Source of the DNA: Symbiodinium microadriaticum
Lineage: Eukaryota; Sar; Dinophyceae; Suessiales; Symbiodiniaceae
NCBI GenBank assembly: GCA_001939145.1
Contig: LSRX01001379.1
Coordinates: 17,700-81,699, forward strand
Length of the DNA: 64,000 nt
Direction: 5' to 3'
Position numbers and translations under genes: made by a program
Notes under the pieces: model-generated
The model's input: only the letters and a program-made list of their open reading frames with translations
What the model was told of the DNA's origin: nothing
The model's database searches: none
Shown: one piece after another, positions 55,649-64,000 of the stretch
Numbering within the stretch: the stretch's first letter is position 1
Layout: every line of letters starts with the position of its first letter

Positions 55649-56049
55649 CGGGACCTTTCGATTCTGAAACAAAAGCAGAAGTAACCTCGAAAGGGACAGT
55701 GGGAATACCCAGGACTCACGCAGGGTCTCAAAGTATTGGGTTTATCGCATACAGACTTGACTCCGTAAAACTACCCCGCACTACCCCCAAAAGCTCCAGA
55801 ATCAATACACACAGGAACATTATACTGGGTACCTTATCAAGGTTTAAACCCTAACCCCCCAAACCCGGACTCGCTGTCGCGTACAAACTAGAAAAGGGCG
55901 GTGGAACCTTTAGAAAGCCCTTGTGAATACAATCACAAGAACGACAGTCTCAGAAAGGACAGTGCCTAGAAGAAGTGGGTCCCCTACGTTACATAAAACC
56001 TACGAAACCCTGTAAAACAAAAAATCTCACAAGGCCATGATTCCTAACT

Positions 56050-56340
56050 TATCCCTAAACCCTAAACCTTAACCACTAAATAAACACCAAACCCTAAACC
56101 CCAAGCCCTAAACCCTAAACCCCAAGCCCCAAACCCGAATCCCCAAACCTCCTTCAACCCTAAACCCCAAACCCTACTCCTTTACCCATGGGCCCCTAAG
56201 TAGTTCCTTTTTTGGGGATNNNNNNNNNNNNNNNNNNNNNNNNNNNNNNNNNNNNNNNNNNNNNNNNNNNNNNNNNNNNNNNNNNNNNNNNNNACCCTAA
56301 ACCCTAAACCCTAACCCTAAACCCTAAACCCTAAACCCTT
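56050..56340 (-). repeat. CCCTAAA repeats enclosing an assembly gap
   Basis: Degenerate CCCTAAACC units from 56050. Bases 56220-56293 are 74 N. Near-perfect CCCTAAA then continues to 56340 and touches the exon end at about 56345. The gap probably reflects the repeat itself. Confidence 0.9.
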
Positions 56341-56344
56341 AGAG

Positions 56345-56458
56345 CCGAAGCGTCTGGAAGTACTGGGTCAGCTCCCTCTCGGCCTCCAGGACGGATGGGT
56401 CTGTCTCGGCCGCGGCGCGCTCGACTTCCGGGGGCACCGGAAACACGACCATGGGCCC
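56345..56458 (-). CDS. Coiled-coil exon bordered by telomere-like arrays on both sides
   Basis: Minus strand: acceptor TTTTTTGAG, then phase-0 reading GPMVVFPVPPEVERAAAETD, PSVLEAERELTQYFQTLR. The frame hits TAA at CTCTAAGGG, so the donor must lie just before, possibly a GC donor (GCTCTAAGGG). The plus-strand left side is CCCTAAA; the right side is TTTAGGG. Confidence 0.55.
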
Positions 56459-56469
56459 CTCAAAAAAGG

Positions 56470-56692
56470 GGTTAGGGGTTTGGGGTTTAGGGTTGAGGGT
56501 GTAGGGTTTAGGGTTGAGGGTGTAGGGTTTAGGGTTTAGGGTTGAGGGTTTTGGGTTGAGGGTGTAGGGTTTAGGGTTGAGGGTGTAGGGTTTAGGGTTT
56601 AGGGTTGCGGGTGTAGGGTTTAGGGTTGAGGGTTTAGGGCAAAGGATTTAGGGTTTAGGGCTCAGGGTTTAGGGTTAAGGGCTCCTTTGAGG
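56470..56692 (+). repeat. TTTAGGG-like array with GTTGAGGG variants
   Basis: About 25 units alternating TTTAGGG, TTGAGGG and TGTAGGG. In the minus-strand gene this is the 3' end of an intron. Confidence 0.9.
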
Positions 56693-57059
56693 GCTCCTGC
56701 ATTCAAAGTCTCTTTTTAGAGCTCCTTTCCTATGAGGCTTCCTGACTGGGCTCCTTTAAGGAATCCCTTTGAACGGTCCCTTGCGGGGTTCCTGTAGGTC
56801 AAGGCTGCAGGAAGGCGCGCTTTAGGGTTTGAGGGGTAGGAGGTGGGGCTTGCGGCTTTCGGGCTGTAAACATTTAGAGGGTTTAGGGTTTAGAGTTTAG
56901 GGAAAAATTTTCAGCTTTAGGCTTTCGGCATTTCGGAACCCATGGCTGCAGGAATGTGCGGGTGGCATCTGATGGTCATGGGATCTTACAAGTAGGACGA
57001 GCAGACCTCTCTGACTCTATTTCCTTCTCATTCTAACACTGTGACCACTTCTACTGACG

Positions 57060-57215
57060 CAAGGCAAGAAGGCCTCGTTCCACAAGCCTGTGTTGCTACA
57101 AGGCTTTGACAGCTGGCAGCTGCAGCAGAAACGATGGAAGACTTCTGAGTTTCGGGGTATAAGAAAGGCCAACAGAGCCTGCATTCGACAGCGACTGGTT
57201 CCTCCTGTACCCTCA
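57060..57215 (+). CDS. Possible plus-strand exon inside the minus-strand gene region
   Basis: A plus-strand frame after ACTGACGCAAG reads GKKASFHKPVLLQGFDSWQL, QQKRWKTSEFRGIRKANRAC, basic and plausible. The minus strand is also open here. It lies in the unique middle of an intron of the minus-strand gene. Confidence 0.3.
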
Positions 57216-57418
57216 AGCCTAAACCCTGAAACCCTGAACCGAAAACCTTCAGCCACAGAACCCATGAGATGGTTGATTGACGCAGGCATCTAACCGAATT
57301 CGCGTGGAATGCTAGGGTTTAGCGTTTCCCAACTCTAATCTTGGACCGGTTAGTGTTAAGGGTTTGGTAGATCAACACAGGCAAACGCGTTTCTGCGACC
57401 AACGCATGCGCGCACCGG

Positions 57419-57643
57419 ATGGCGGAGACTAGGCTGCTCCACATCAGTGGGCTAGGGGCCGGAGGATGGGGTTTCGGATGCAGGATACATTCAGGCTTGC
57501 TGAAAGGCACCCTGATGCCGAGCAGCCTGTGTGCTTTCACTCCACAAAATGAGCTTCACAGTGGCTTTGCTCCTTTAGCTGCCTTGAGGAGAGATGAAGT
57601 GAAGATAGACATGCTGACAGGATTGGACACACGGGGCCACTGA
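57419..57643 (+). CDS. Small intact ORF, 74 codons
   Basis: ATG 57419 to TGA 57641-57643. The C-terminal half looks coding (FAPLAALRRDEVKIDMLTGL). No splice sites or homology recognised. Confidence 0.25.
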   Translation: MAETRLLHISGLGAGGWGFGCRIHSGLLKGTLMPSSLCAFTPQNELHSGFAPLAALRRDEVKIDMLTGLDTRGH

Positions 57644-58159
57644 TTGGATCATCTGTGGAGCCTGAGCAGATAGAAAGGTTCGCTTTAGCAGCGTAACGTC
57701 TACTACTTGAAGATTCACGGCAAGTTATGAGCAGGTGTCAAGCAGCTGAACTGGGTTTATAGTGCTTGACTGGCTACATATGTAATCAGTCATCTCATTT
57801 ATCCCTAAACCCTAAACCGCACCCGACTCATAAGTACCCGCGAACCTTCAAGCAGGGGGTAAAATAGATCTGGAACGGTGCAGCCAGGTCTGCAGCAGAC
57901 CTTCCAGCCATCGGAGAGGATCCACCTGCTTTCCGAGAGCAAGAACCTTGAATCCCGAACCCGAAACCATAATTATAGGGTTTAGGGTTCAGGGTTTAGG
58001 GTTTAGGGTTCAGGGTTTAGGGTTTAGGATTTGGTGTTTAAACAAACAACTGCTGTCTGATATGTGTTGGCGTCATTGTGGGCTCCAGTAGCCCTGGAGA
58101 ACTGGAATCCCAGGAGGCCATGTGACGCCAGAATGGCTACTCAGGTTTTATAGAAATTC

Positions 58160-58257
58160 ATGTGGGGGTTTCCGAAAACAGGGGACCCTAATATAGTAGG
58201 ATCCTTATTATAAGGACCCCAAAATAAGGTACCCCCCTATTTTCGGAAAGTCTCATG
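58160..58257. mobile_element. MITE-like element, family 1, copy 2
   Basis: Ends GGGTTTCCGAAAACAGGGG and CCCCTATTTTCGGAAAG. The centre has TAGTAGGATCCTTATTATAA, identical over 20 bases to copy 1 at 4465-4575. Confidence 0.8.
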
Positions 58258-58319
58258 TAGAGCCCCTAAACAGCCAGGATTCCGACTGTAGATCCCTTGA
58301 TACCGTACCCACATTGCCA

Positions 58320-59170
58320 CGGACCGCCCAGACCCTGCACCCCAAACCTTGGGCCCTAAACACTAAATCCCAGCCCAAAAAACACCCCCGAACCCGACAC
58401 CCTAAACCCTAAAAGCTAAACTCTAAACCATAAATCCCTAAACCCTAAACCCTAAAAGCGAAACTCTAAACCCGCCTACACTGTACCCAAAAGCCCTTTC
58501 GGAGCGCTTGAAAGCGGACCCCTGAAACTCTTGCGGCCTCGCCACTGATCTCACTCACCTGGGTTCTATCCCTATGATGGTGATGGCACCACCCTGAACC
58601 CTAAACCCTAAACCCTGAACCCTTAAACCCTTAAACCCTTAAACCCTAAACCCAAAGCCCTAAAACCCTGAACCCCAAACCCTAAACCCTGAACCCTGAA
58701 CCCCTAAACCCGAAACCCTAAACCCTGAACCCCTAAACCCGAAACCCTAAGCCCTTAATGGAATGGTAGGGAACCCACCGGGCCTCACTCACCCGGGTTA
58801 CCCTTTCGCTAAGGAATCCTCTGAGTGACTCCTTCCTGGGTTTCTTCCGGGATTCCTTGAAAGGGACCCTAAGCCCTGAACCCCTCAACCCTAAGCCCTA
58901 AACCCTAGACCCTAAACCCTAAACCGTAAGCCCTAAACCCTAAATTCCTTTAAAGGGACCCTTCAAGGAATCCGCCAAAACCCACACCTCAAACCGAGCT
59001 CACTCATCCGGGTTCACAACACGCGGTCCTAAACCCTAAACCCTGAACCCTAAACCCGAAACCCTAAACCTTAAACCCTGAACCCTGAACCCTAAAAACT
59101 AAACCCTAAACCCCTAAACCCCTATTATCAACCCTAAACCCTAAACCCTGAACACCAAACCGAGCCTCAC
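58320..59170 (-). repeat. CCCTAAA-like arrays with four embedded CTCACTCAYCCGGGTTC boxes
   Basis: A long field of degenerate CCCTAAACC and CCCTGAACC units. The box CTCACTCAYCCGGGTTCAC and variants recurs at 58550, 58784, 58999 and 59166. On the minus strand the first two boxes contain GTGAGTGAG donor-like sites; the last two have ATGAGTGAG. Confidence 0.85.
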
Positions 59171-59235
59171 TCATCCGGGTTCACCACTGGCGGCACCAAG
59201 CAGAAGCCAAAGGCGATCAGAATCTGCAGAATTTC
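59160..59235 (-). CDS. Possible hydrophobic exon
   Basis: Minus strand, after TTAATTCAAG: one frame reads RFEILQILIAFGFCLVPPVV and NPDE, like a membrane segment, reaching the ATGAGTGAG box. A second frame is also open. Confidence 0.3.
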
Positions 59236-59385
59236 GAAGCGGCTTGAATTAAGGGGTCCTTTAAGGGTTCCTTTAAAGGTCCTTTTTAGGGCACTATTTA
59301 TGGGGATCCTGATAGAAAGGATCCGTCCCTATTTCCTGAAGCTCCGAGACCCATCAACGGAACTTAGGACATGGGACCTCACACA

Positions 59386-59540
59386 GCCCCATCACCACCA
59401 TCACCTCCATCGCCACCATCAACGGCATCAACAGCATCACCATCGCCATCCTCATCATTATCAACATCACCGTCACCACCATCATCATCATCATCATCAT
59501 CATCATCGATATCAACATAAACTCGTCGTCGTCGTCAGCA
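59386..59540. repeat. CAT/CAC/C microsatellite
   Basis: (CATCAC)n then (CAT)n. The poly-His frame on the plus strand is a repeat artefact. Confidence 0.85.
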
Positions 59541-60479
59541 CCACAATATCGTCATCGCCGTAGCAATAAGAACCAAGAAACAACGACACGATCATCAACG
59601 AGACCAAAAACACAAAGCAGCAGTACATACAGTACCATAAGTGGCCATGGTACTGATATGATACATGTGCACCACAAACAGAACCATGCAAGAAGGACTC
59701 CAGCTCGCGGCCTTAGACCACCCTAATGATTTCGGGAGAGCGGCGAAGAGCAGAAGAAACGTTGCGCTGAGGTAGCCGAGCGTATCTGCCATGGGGTTCT
59801 CCTGAGAAAATTGCCAATTTCAGTCGGGCTTAGGGCTCGGATTTTTGTGAAGCTGGTGTCTCGGGAGTTTGAGAAGGATGTGGGTAGTTCCGTGAAGTAG
59901 TTAGGCTCCCTTACAGGTCCCCAAAGTAGTGTGCCACCCTGTAAAACTACGCATGTAGTTATGGTTGCATTAAGAAGGACCTTATACTGATGTAGGGTTT
60001 CGGGTTCAAGACATGCTGGGGCAATCGGGCTTGGGCTGGCAATTTCTTCTTAAACCCCTATATATTTCAGACCAGTATTAGACCCAATGCCAGCAGACAC
60101 ACCTCGCCCTGCTTTTCTCCCGCATGTGCAGCAAAGACATTCGACCATAATAGAACAACTTAGGGTTTAGGCTGTGGCGTTTAAGGTAAATAGGCTACAG
60201 TAGGGTTTGGGGTTGTGCTACGAACATCCTAAACCATCAGCGGGAGCACATCACAGCGGCAGCAGGAGCCCACCCTGGATCCTAAAAGAGCATCAAACCT
60301 AAACTTTCAAACACCGAAAAAAGCTCTACGAACTTGAATGCCCTTACAAAAAGTTCTCCAAGCAATAACCACACGCCTTTTCTCTCCCCCCCCTCCACAC
60401 ACACACACGCACGCACAGACCGACAGTGAGACACGCTCACACACCCTAAACCCTCAACCAAAAACCAATAATTGCTACG

Positions 60480-60576
60480 GCTGATGATATAAGTCCTGCA
60501 TTACCCATAGTACGGAATATACCATAATTCCCATAGTTCAGGGTCCTTAAGGTCATGCGGGATTTATATCATCAAC
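60480..60576. mobile_element. MITE-like element, family 3, abutting an exon
   Basis: A 97-bp copy with ends CTGATGATATAAGTCCTGC and, on the minus strand, GTTGATGATATAAATCCCGC. It begins exactly where the minus-strand exon at 60577-60650 ends. Confidence 0.75.
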
Positions 60577-60650
60577 AGTAAGGAAGCCCGTGGGTCCTCA
60601 AGCTTCGGAATGATGTCCCTGAAGATGATGGCGGCAAAATTGTCGACTGC
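60577..60650 (-). CDS. Exon ending at a MITE
   Basis: Minus strand: acceptor CAACCGTTGCAG, then AVDNFAAIIFRDIIPKLEDP, RASL, then GTTGATGAT. Hydrophobic and acidic, looks like a folded segment. The candidate donor GT is inside the terminal repeat of the element. Confidence 0.55.
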
Positions 60651-60654
60651 CTGC

Positions 60655-60790
60655 AACGGTTGAGGGTTTAGGGTTTTTTGGGGTTCAGGGTTTAAGGTTT
60701 AGTTTTTAGGGTTCAGGGTTCAGGGTTTAAGGTTTAGTTTTTAGGGTTCAGGGTTCAGGGTTTAAGGCTTAGGGTTTAGGGTTTATGGGA
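60655..60790 (+). repeat. TTTAGGG/TTCAGGG-like array
   Basis: It contains a repeated block of about 43 bp (TTTAAGGTTTAGTTTTTAGG and flanks) near 60688 and 60728. In the minus-strand gene it precedes the acceptor of the exon at 60577-60650. Confidence 0.9.
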
Positions 60791-61055
60791 TTTGTAAGCT
60801 GTCACGAGAGTTTCATAGGGGCGGTTGGTTTTTACAAAGCTTGAAGGAGGGCTCTTGGTCGTCGGGTGGCCCTGGTCGTTGTAATCCCCCTGGTCGTGTT
60901 TGGGGAGCTACGTGAGTCCTTAGGGTTGAAGGTTTAGGGTCTTGAAAAGTTTGGTTTCGGTATTTTGTCGGGTTTTTTTACTGAGTTCCGACATCACCCT
61001 TACAATAACCAGCCAAGACAAGGGGTTTAGGTTATCTGGGGGGGGGGGGGCTGGG

Positions 61056-61076
61056 CATTCCCTTACAAAGGGAATG
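61056..61076. repeat. Hairpin next to a G13 run
   Basis: CATTCCCTT, loop ACA, AAGGGAATG. Thirteen consecutive G at 61038-61050. Confidence 0.75.
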
Positions 61077-61599
61077 TTGATAAAGGTTTCCCACATCTCC
61101 TTGTGATTCCTTGCGGTTTTCAGGGCTTAAAACTTTTGGGAGCCTAGGGCTTCAATATGGTCTTCGGCATTTAGATTCGGGCTTGAGGCTTCGGGCTTCG
61201 GGATTGAAGCTTCCGAGGCTTCAGAATTTGGGGATGCAATGTTTAACCCTAAACCCTAAACGCTTCGGGTGTAGGATCCGGCGAAGAGACATGCAGAAAC
61301 CGGACAGCCTTGATGGGGATAAATGCCAATCGAGATGTCGTACATCCTAACCCAGGGCTCCTGTCCTAAACTTAAGCCCCACTTGGAGGTCCATGGGACT
61401 TAGTAAGTCGAGTTATAAGTACCTTATCGGGGTTATGAGTAGTTATAAGCATAGATACCTTATTTATAGCTTTATAGCCCTGGTTACTACGTCCCATGAA
61501 CCTTGCACTAGATAGACCCCTAAACCCTAAACCTTTAAAGAGAACCCTACTATAAAACCCTATAGTACCCCTGAATAGGAACCCCTGAAACACCCTTAC

Positions 61600-61687
61600 A
61601 AGGAACCTCCAAGTAGATAAATGGGGGAGTAGCTGAGGCTCCAGAGACAAAAGCTACTATGGCAGCCAGGACAGGGGCAACCGCCAT
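61600..61687 (-). CDS. Exon with signal-peptide or membrane segment
   Basis: Minus strand: ATG 61687 reads MAVAPVLAAIVAFVSGASAT then PPFIYLEVP and ends at GTAAGG (donor at 61599). It has the form of a secretory or organelle signal (short n-region, hydrophobic core, A-x-A), so this may be the first coding exon. Alternatively it is an internal membrane helix, because the frame is open upstream to about 61705 (RRVDNALT). Confidence 0.5.
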
Positions 61688-61865
61688 GGTCAAAGCGTTA
61701 TCCACCCTTCTACTGCCGACGGTTCCGTTAGGGGTAGTACAGGGTGTAGGGTGTCTGAGACCTACATGAAACACAAAAAATCTCTTTTGTGGATCAAATT
61801 AAGATCCCCTAAACCCTAAGACCTACACCCTAAACATCCCTAAACCCTAAACCCTAACCCCAAAC

Positions 61866-62109
61866 CCTCAGTCAAGCGCCCATCCACCAAACTGCCCAAC
61901 TGGCTGCCGTCCATGCTGCCGCTCTGACTCTGCCGATTTGTGTCCGTGGCAGACTGCTTCTCCGTGCTTTCGGCCTCCATCTTGTAGTAGTAGCGGTGCA
62001 GAAGCTTGTTCTTGTGCGGATTGTCTTGCCTCGTGTCTCCTCCAACAAGTCCTCCAACCATGGCGGCTGCCGTTGGCTCGTCCAAGCTGGACTCCGTCAA
62101 GCCATTGAG
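61866..62109 (-). CDS. Long exon, soluble protein segment
   Basis: Minus strand: acceptor AGATCTTGCAG, 81 codons (LNGLTESSLDEPTAAAMVGG ... DNPHKNKLLHRYYYKMEAES ... ) ending at a GTTTGGGGTTAGGG donor (61865). Hydrophilic, Ser/Gln/Asp-rich C-terminal half. Unrecognised. The donor is part of a telomere-like unit. Confidence 0.55.
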
Positions 62110-62245
62110 CTGCAAGATCTTCGCCCTAGGATAACTGAACTAGGATAAAGTGGCAACAGAGCATGCACAAACAACCAAAGCGAAGAAATAATGCGTTGAA
62201 AACGCCGTTTTGTTCGTCTCCTTCTGCTGAATCTCAGTCTCTGTC

Positions 62246-62389
62246 GGTGAGCTCCTTCGAGGCACTGCATGCCTCCTTGCAACGGCTTCTCTAGGATCCT
62301 CTTCTTTTCGGGTGCGTCTGGAGCCTTGTACTCGGCCAGGATCTTGCTCGAAGCCTTCCCAAGAGAGAGGCGCTTCTCTTTCGGGGGAC
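62246..62389 (-). CDS. Basic exon
   Basis: Minus strand: acceptor CTTTGGTGAG, then PPKEKRLSLGKASSKILAEY, KAPDAPEKKRILEKPLQGG. A second frame is open over the distal part. The 3' edge is approximate. Confidence 0.4.
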
Positions 62390-62481
62390 CTCACCAAAGC
62401 AGACCCGTGCTTCGAAGAGCCACCCACGGGTATCAGTCAGAGTATGAAGAAAAAGCAAGAAAATATCCTGAACCCACAAAA

Positions 62482-62600
62482 ACCCTAAACCCTAAACCCC
62501 TATAAACCCTAAACCCCAACCCCTAAACCCCTAAACCCTAAACCTCTAAACCCTAAAACCCTAAACCCTAAACCCTAAACCCTAAACCCTAAAAGGGCCC
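62482..62600 (-). repeat. CCCTAAA array
   Basis: About 15 units, near-perfect from 62560. On the sense (minus) strand it directly follows the exon at 62596-62662. Confidence 0.9.
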
Positions 62601-62662
62601 TAGAGCGCTTCGGGCCGTAGCCTTCAGACCTTGCGGGGCGCAGGAGCTTGGGATTTTAGCAG
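62596..62662 (-). CDS. Small exon between opposite arrays
   Basis: Minus strand: acceptor GCACACCAAG, then AKIPSSCAPQGLKATARSAL. The plus-strand left flank is CCCTAAA (62482-62600); the right flank is TTTAGGG (62682-62716). Confidence 0.4.
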
Positions 62663-62787
62663 CTTGGTGTGCGGGGGCATTGGGGTTTAGGGTTTAGGGT
62701 TTAGGGTTTAGAGCTTTATACAAAATAATTCTGGCACTAGTAAGAATAGCAATAAGAGGAACAACACTAGTGATAATACTGATGCGC

Positions 62788-62788
62788 A

Positions 62789-62823
<35 letters not shown>

Positions 62824-62850
62824 CTCCTCCTCCTCCTCCTCCTCCTCCTC

Positions 62851-62887
<37 letters not shown>
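62788..62887. repeat. CTA/CCT microsatellite
   Basis: (CTA)n (CCT)n (CTA)n, symmetric. The poly-Leu frame is a repeat artefact. Confidence 0.9.
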
Positions 62888-63044
62888 AAGGGTTTGGGGT
62901 TGTAGGGCTTAGGGCTTCGAGGCTACGGCATCTCTGGCTCTACTGGAGATTAAAGAACCCTTAGATCCACCCCTGAACGTCGAAGCCCTGTAGTATCCTT
63001 AAAATACCCTTTACGGAACCGTGAAAGGAACCCTAACCCTCAGC

Positions 63045-63122
63045 CATCAAGTCCCAAGAGGACGTGAATTGCCTCCATTCGGTTCATCTCGGCCTGCATC
63101 TGCTTCTTCGTAAGGCCCATTC
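63045..63122 (-). CDS. Small helical exon
   Basis: Minus strand: acceptor AACCCTGACAG, two leading bases, then MGLTKKQMQAEMNRMEAIHV and LLGLD, running into GGCTGAGGGTTAGGG. The acceptor sits at the end of CCCTAAACC-like sequence and TTAGGG follows. Possible GC donor (GCTGAG). Confidence 0.5.
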
Positions 63123-63127
63123 CTGTC

Positions 63128-63370
63128 AGGGTTTAGGCTCTAGTTTAGGGTTTAGGGTTTAGGGTTTCGGTTTAGGGTTTAGGGTTCAAAGTTCAGGGTT
63201 TGGGGTTTAGGACCTACTGCAGGGTTTAGGGTTTACGGCTTAGGGTCCAGGGTTTGGGAATTCAAGAGTCGGGCCCTGGGGCCTTCCGTGCAGCTCGTGA
63301 TGTTTGAAACTACGGTTCTCGGGAGGGTTTAGGGTTTAGGGTTTAGGGCTTAGGGTTTAGGGTTTAGGGG
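63128..63370 (+). repeat. TTTAGGG-like arrays
   Basis: Two denser tracts (63128-63260 and 63328-63370) around a non-repetitive segment. Confidence 0.9.
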
Positions 63371-63371
63371 A

Positions 63372-63507
63372 TCTGAAGTATCGACCGACATGACTTCCAA
63401 GATCTTGAACAAGGCGCAGCCTCAGTTGTGTGGGGGACTAATGACAAGCCTAGATCTTCACAAGGACTTTGACTCTCTGGCTTCTGCAAAGATCATGTGA
63501 CATCCAT
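63372..63507 (+). other. Open on both strands; exon strand undecided
   Basis: Plus strand reads SEVSTDMTSKILNKAQPQLC and on to TGA at 63505-63507. The minus strand is also open after TTTGCAG. Flanking polarity does not decide. Confidence 0.25.
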
Positions 63508-63785
63508 CTGGCATAACTCTAGCTACTAAGTCCCACCAACCTTTAACTGACACCGAAGACTCAACACTTGAGGTCCACGAAGGTTGGGGTTTAGGGCTTG
63601 AGGCTTTTAGGGTTTAGGGTTCAGGGCGGTCACGATTGACCGCCATTTGCAAGAACACTGGTCCGATTGACCGCAAATTCCAAGAACACTGGTCCGATTA
63701 ACCGCAGATTGCAAGAACACTGATCTGGTCCCGATTGAGCGTAGATTGCAAGAACTAAGAATGGTGCCACATTGGCCGCAAATAG

Positions 63786-63856
63786 TATATGTGTGTGTAT
63801 ATATGTGTATATATATATATATATGTGTGTGTATATATATATATATATGTATATAT
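63786..63856. repeat. TATG/TA microsatellite
   Basis: (TA)n and (TG)n runs. Just upstream, 63633-63780 holds four diverged copies of a 30-40 bp unit with GATTGACCGCA and GCAAGAACACTG. Confidence 0.9.
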
Positions 63857-63936
63857 GTGAGAGGGAGGGTTTAAGAATTTTAGGGCTTTAGGTTTTTAGG
63901 GTTTAATTAGGGCTTAAAGGGATTAGGGCTTAGGTT

Positions 63937-64000
63937 CAAGCAGGCTTCGGCGCGCCTCCCTCCTTTTTCATTGTCATCAGCTCCTGCATGCCCCAGTCGA
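63937..64000 (-). CDS. Partial exon at the right edge
   Basis: Minus strand from the window edge: DWGMQELMTMKKEGGAPKPA, charged and helical, cut by the end of the window. The 3' edge is near 63937. Confidence 0.4.

Noticed and set aside
53751-56340. A true chromosome end (telomere)
   Set aside because: The TTTAGGG tracts are short, degenerate, in both orientations and interleaved with exons; sequence continues for kilobases on both sides. Interstitial repeats fit better.

Overview
The window looks like nuclear DNA of a dinoflagellate, or a close alveolate relative. Base composition is about half GC. Coding segments are short (often 30-150 nt) and bounded by GT..AG, and apparently some GC..AG, splice sites. 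There is a heavy load of microsatellites and of degenerate TTTAGGG/CCCTAAA (telomere-type) repeats, plus a highly diverged non-LTR retrotransposon. No rRNA, tRNA, CRISPR array or bacterial-type operon was seen, and no dinoflagellate spliced-leader sequence was recognised. The species cannot be named from the sequence.

Layout. 0-12 kb: a minisatellite at the left edge, a few plausible exons (478-810, a duplicated small exon at about 1.25 and 2.23 kb, a long terminal exon ending at 3075), one small inverted-repeat element at 4.5 kb, then mostly sequence with no supportable gene. 11.8-12.3 kb: a fold-back made of diverged tandem repeats. 12.9-19.1 kb: plus-strand short exons, the longest (16082-16619) coding a coiled coil. 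23.5-28.6 kb: a LINE-type retrotransposon flanked on both sides by TAG/CTA microsatellites. Its endonuclease/reverse-transcriptase part is broken, but its 3' ORF is intact and carries zinc fingers followed by a ubiquitin-specific-protease (USP, C19) domain with all catalytic residues. 35.6-36.7 kb: a minus-strand retroelement fragment with an RNase H-like segment. 37-51.4 kb: plus-strand exons, including a well-supported gene at 42.0-44.4 kb encoding a Lys/Ala-rich, histone-H1-like protein. 52-64 kb: minus-strand short exons, many coding coiled-coil segments, embedded in dense telomere-like repeats, with a 74-base assembly gap at 56.2 kb.

The most striking organisation is that exons on both strands are flanked by telomere-like repeats of opposite polarity. 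Read in the sense direction, TTTAGGG-like sequence follows the donor and CCCTAAA-like sequence precedes the acceptor, so many introns can fold into a long stem. In several cases the repeat unit itself supplies the splice site (donor GTTTAGGG, acceptor CCCTAAACAG). I read this as an intron class derived from or colonised by telomere-like repeats. With the LINE-borne USP protease it is the best candidate here for undescribed biology. Exon calls rest on open frames, splice-site consensus and composition only; nothing was aligned against a database.
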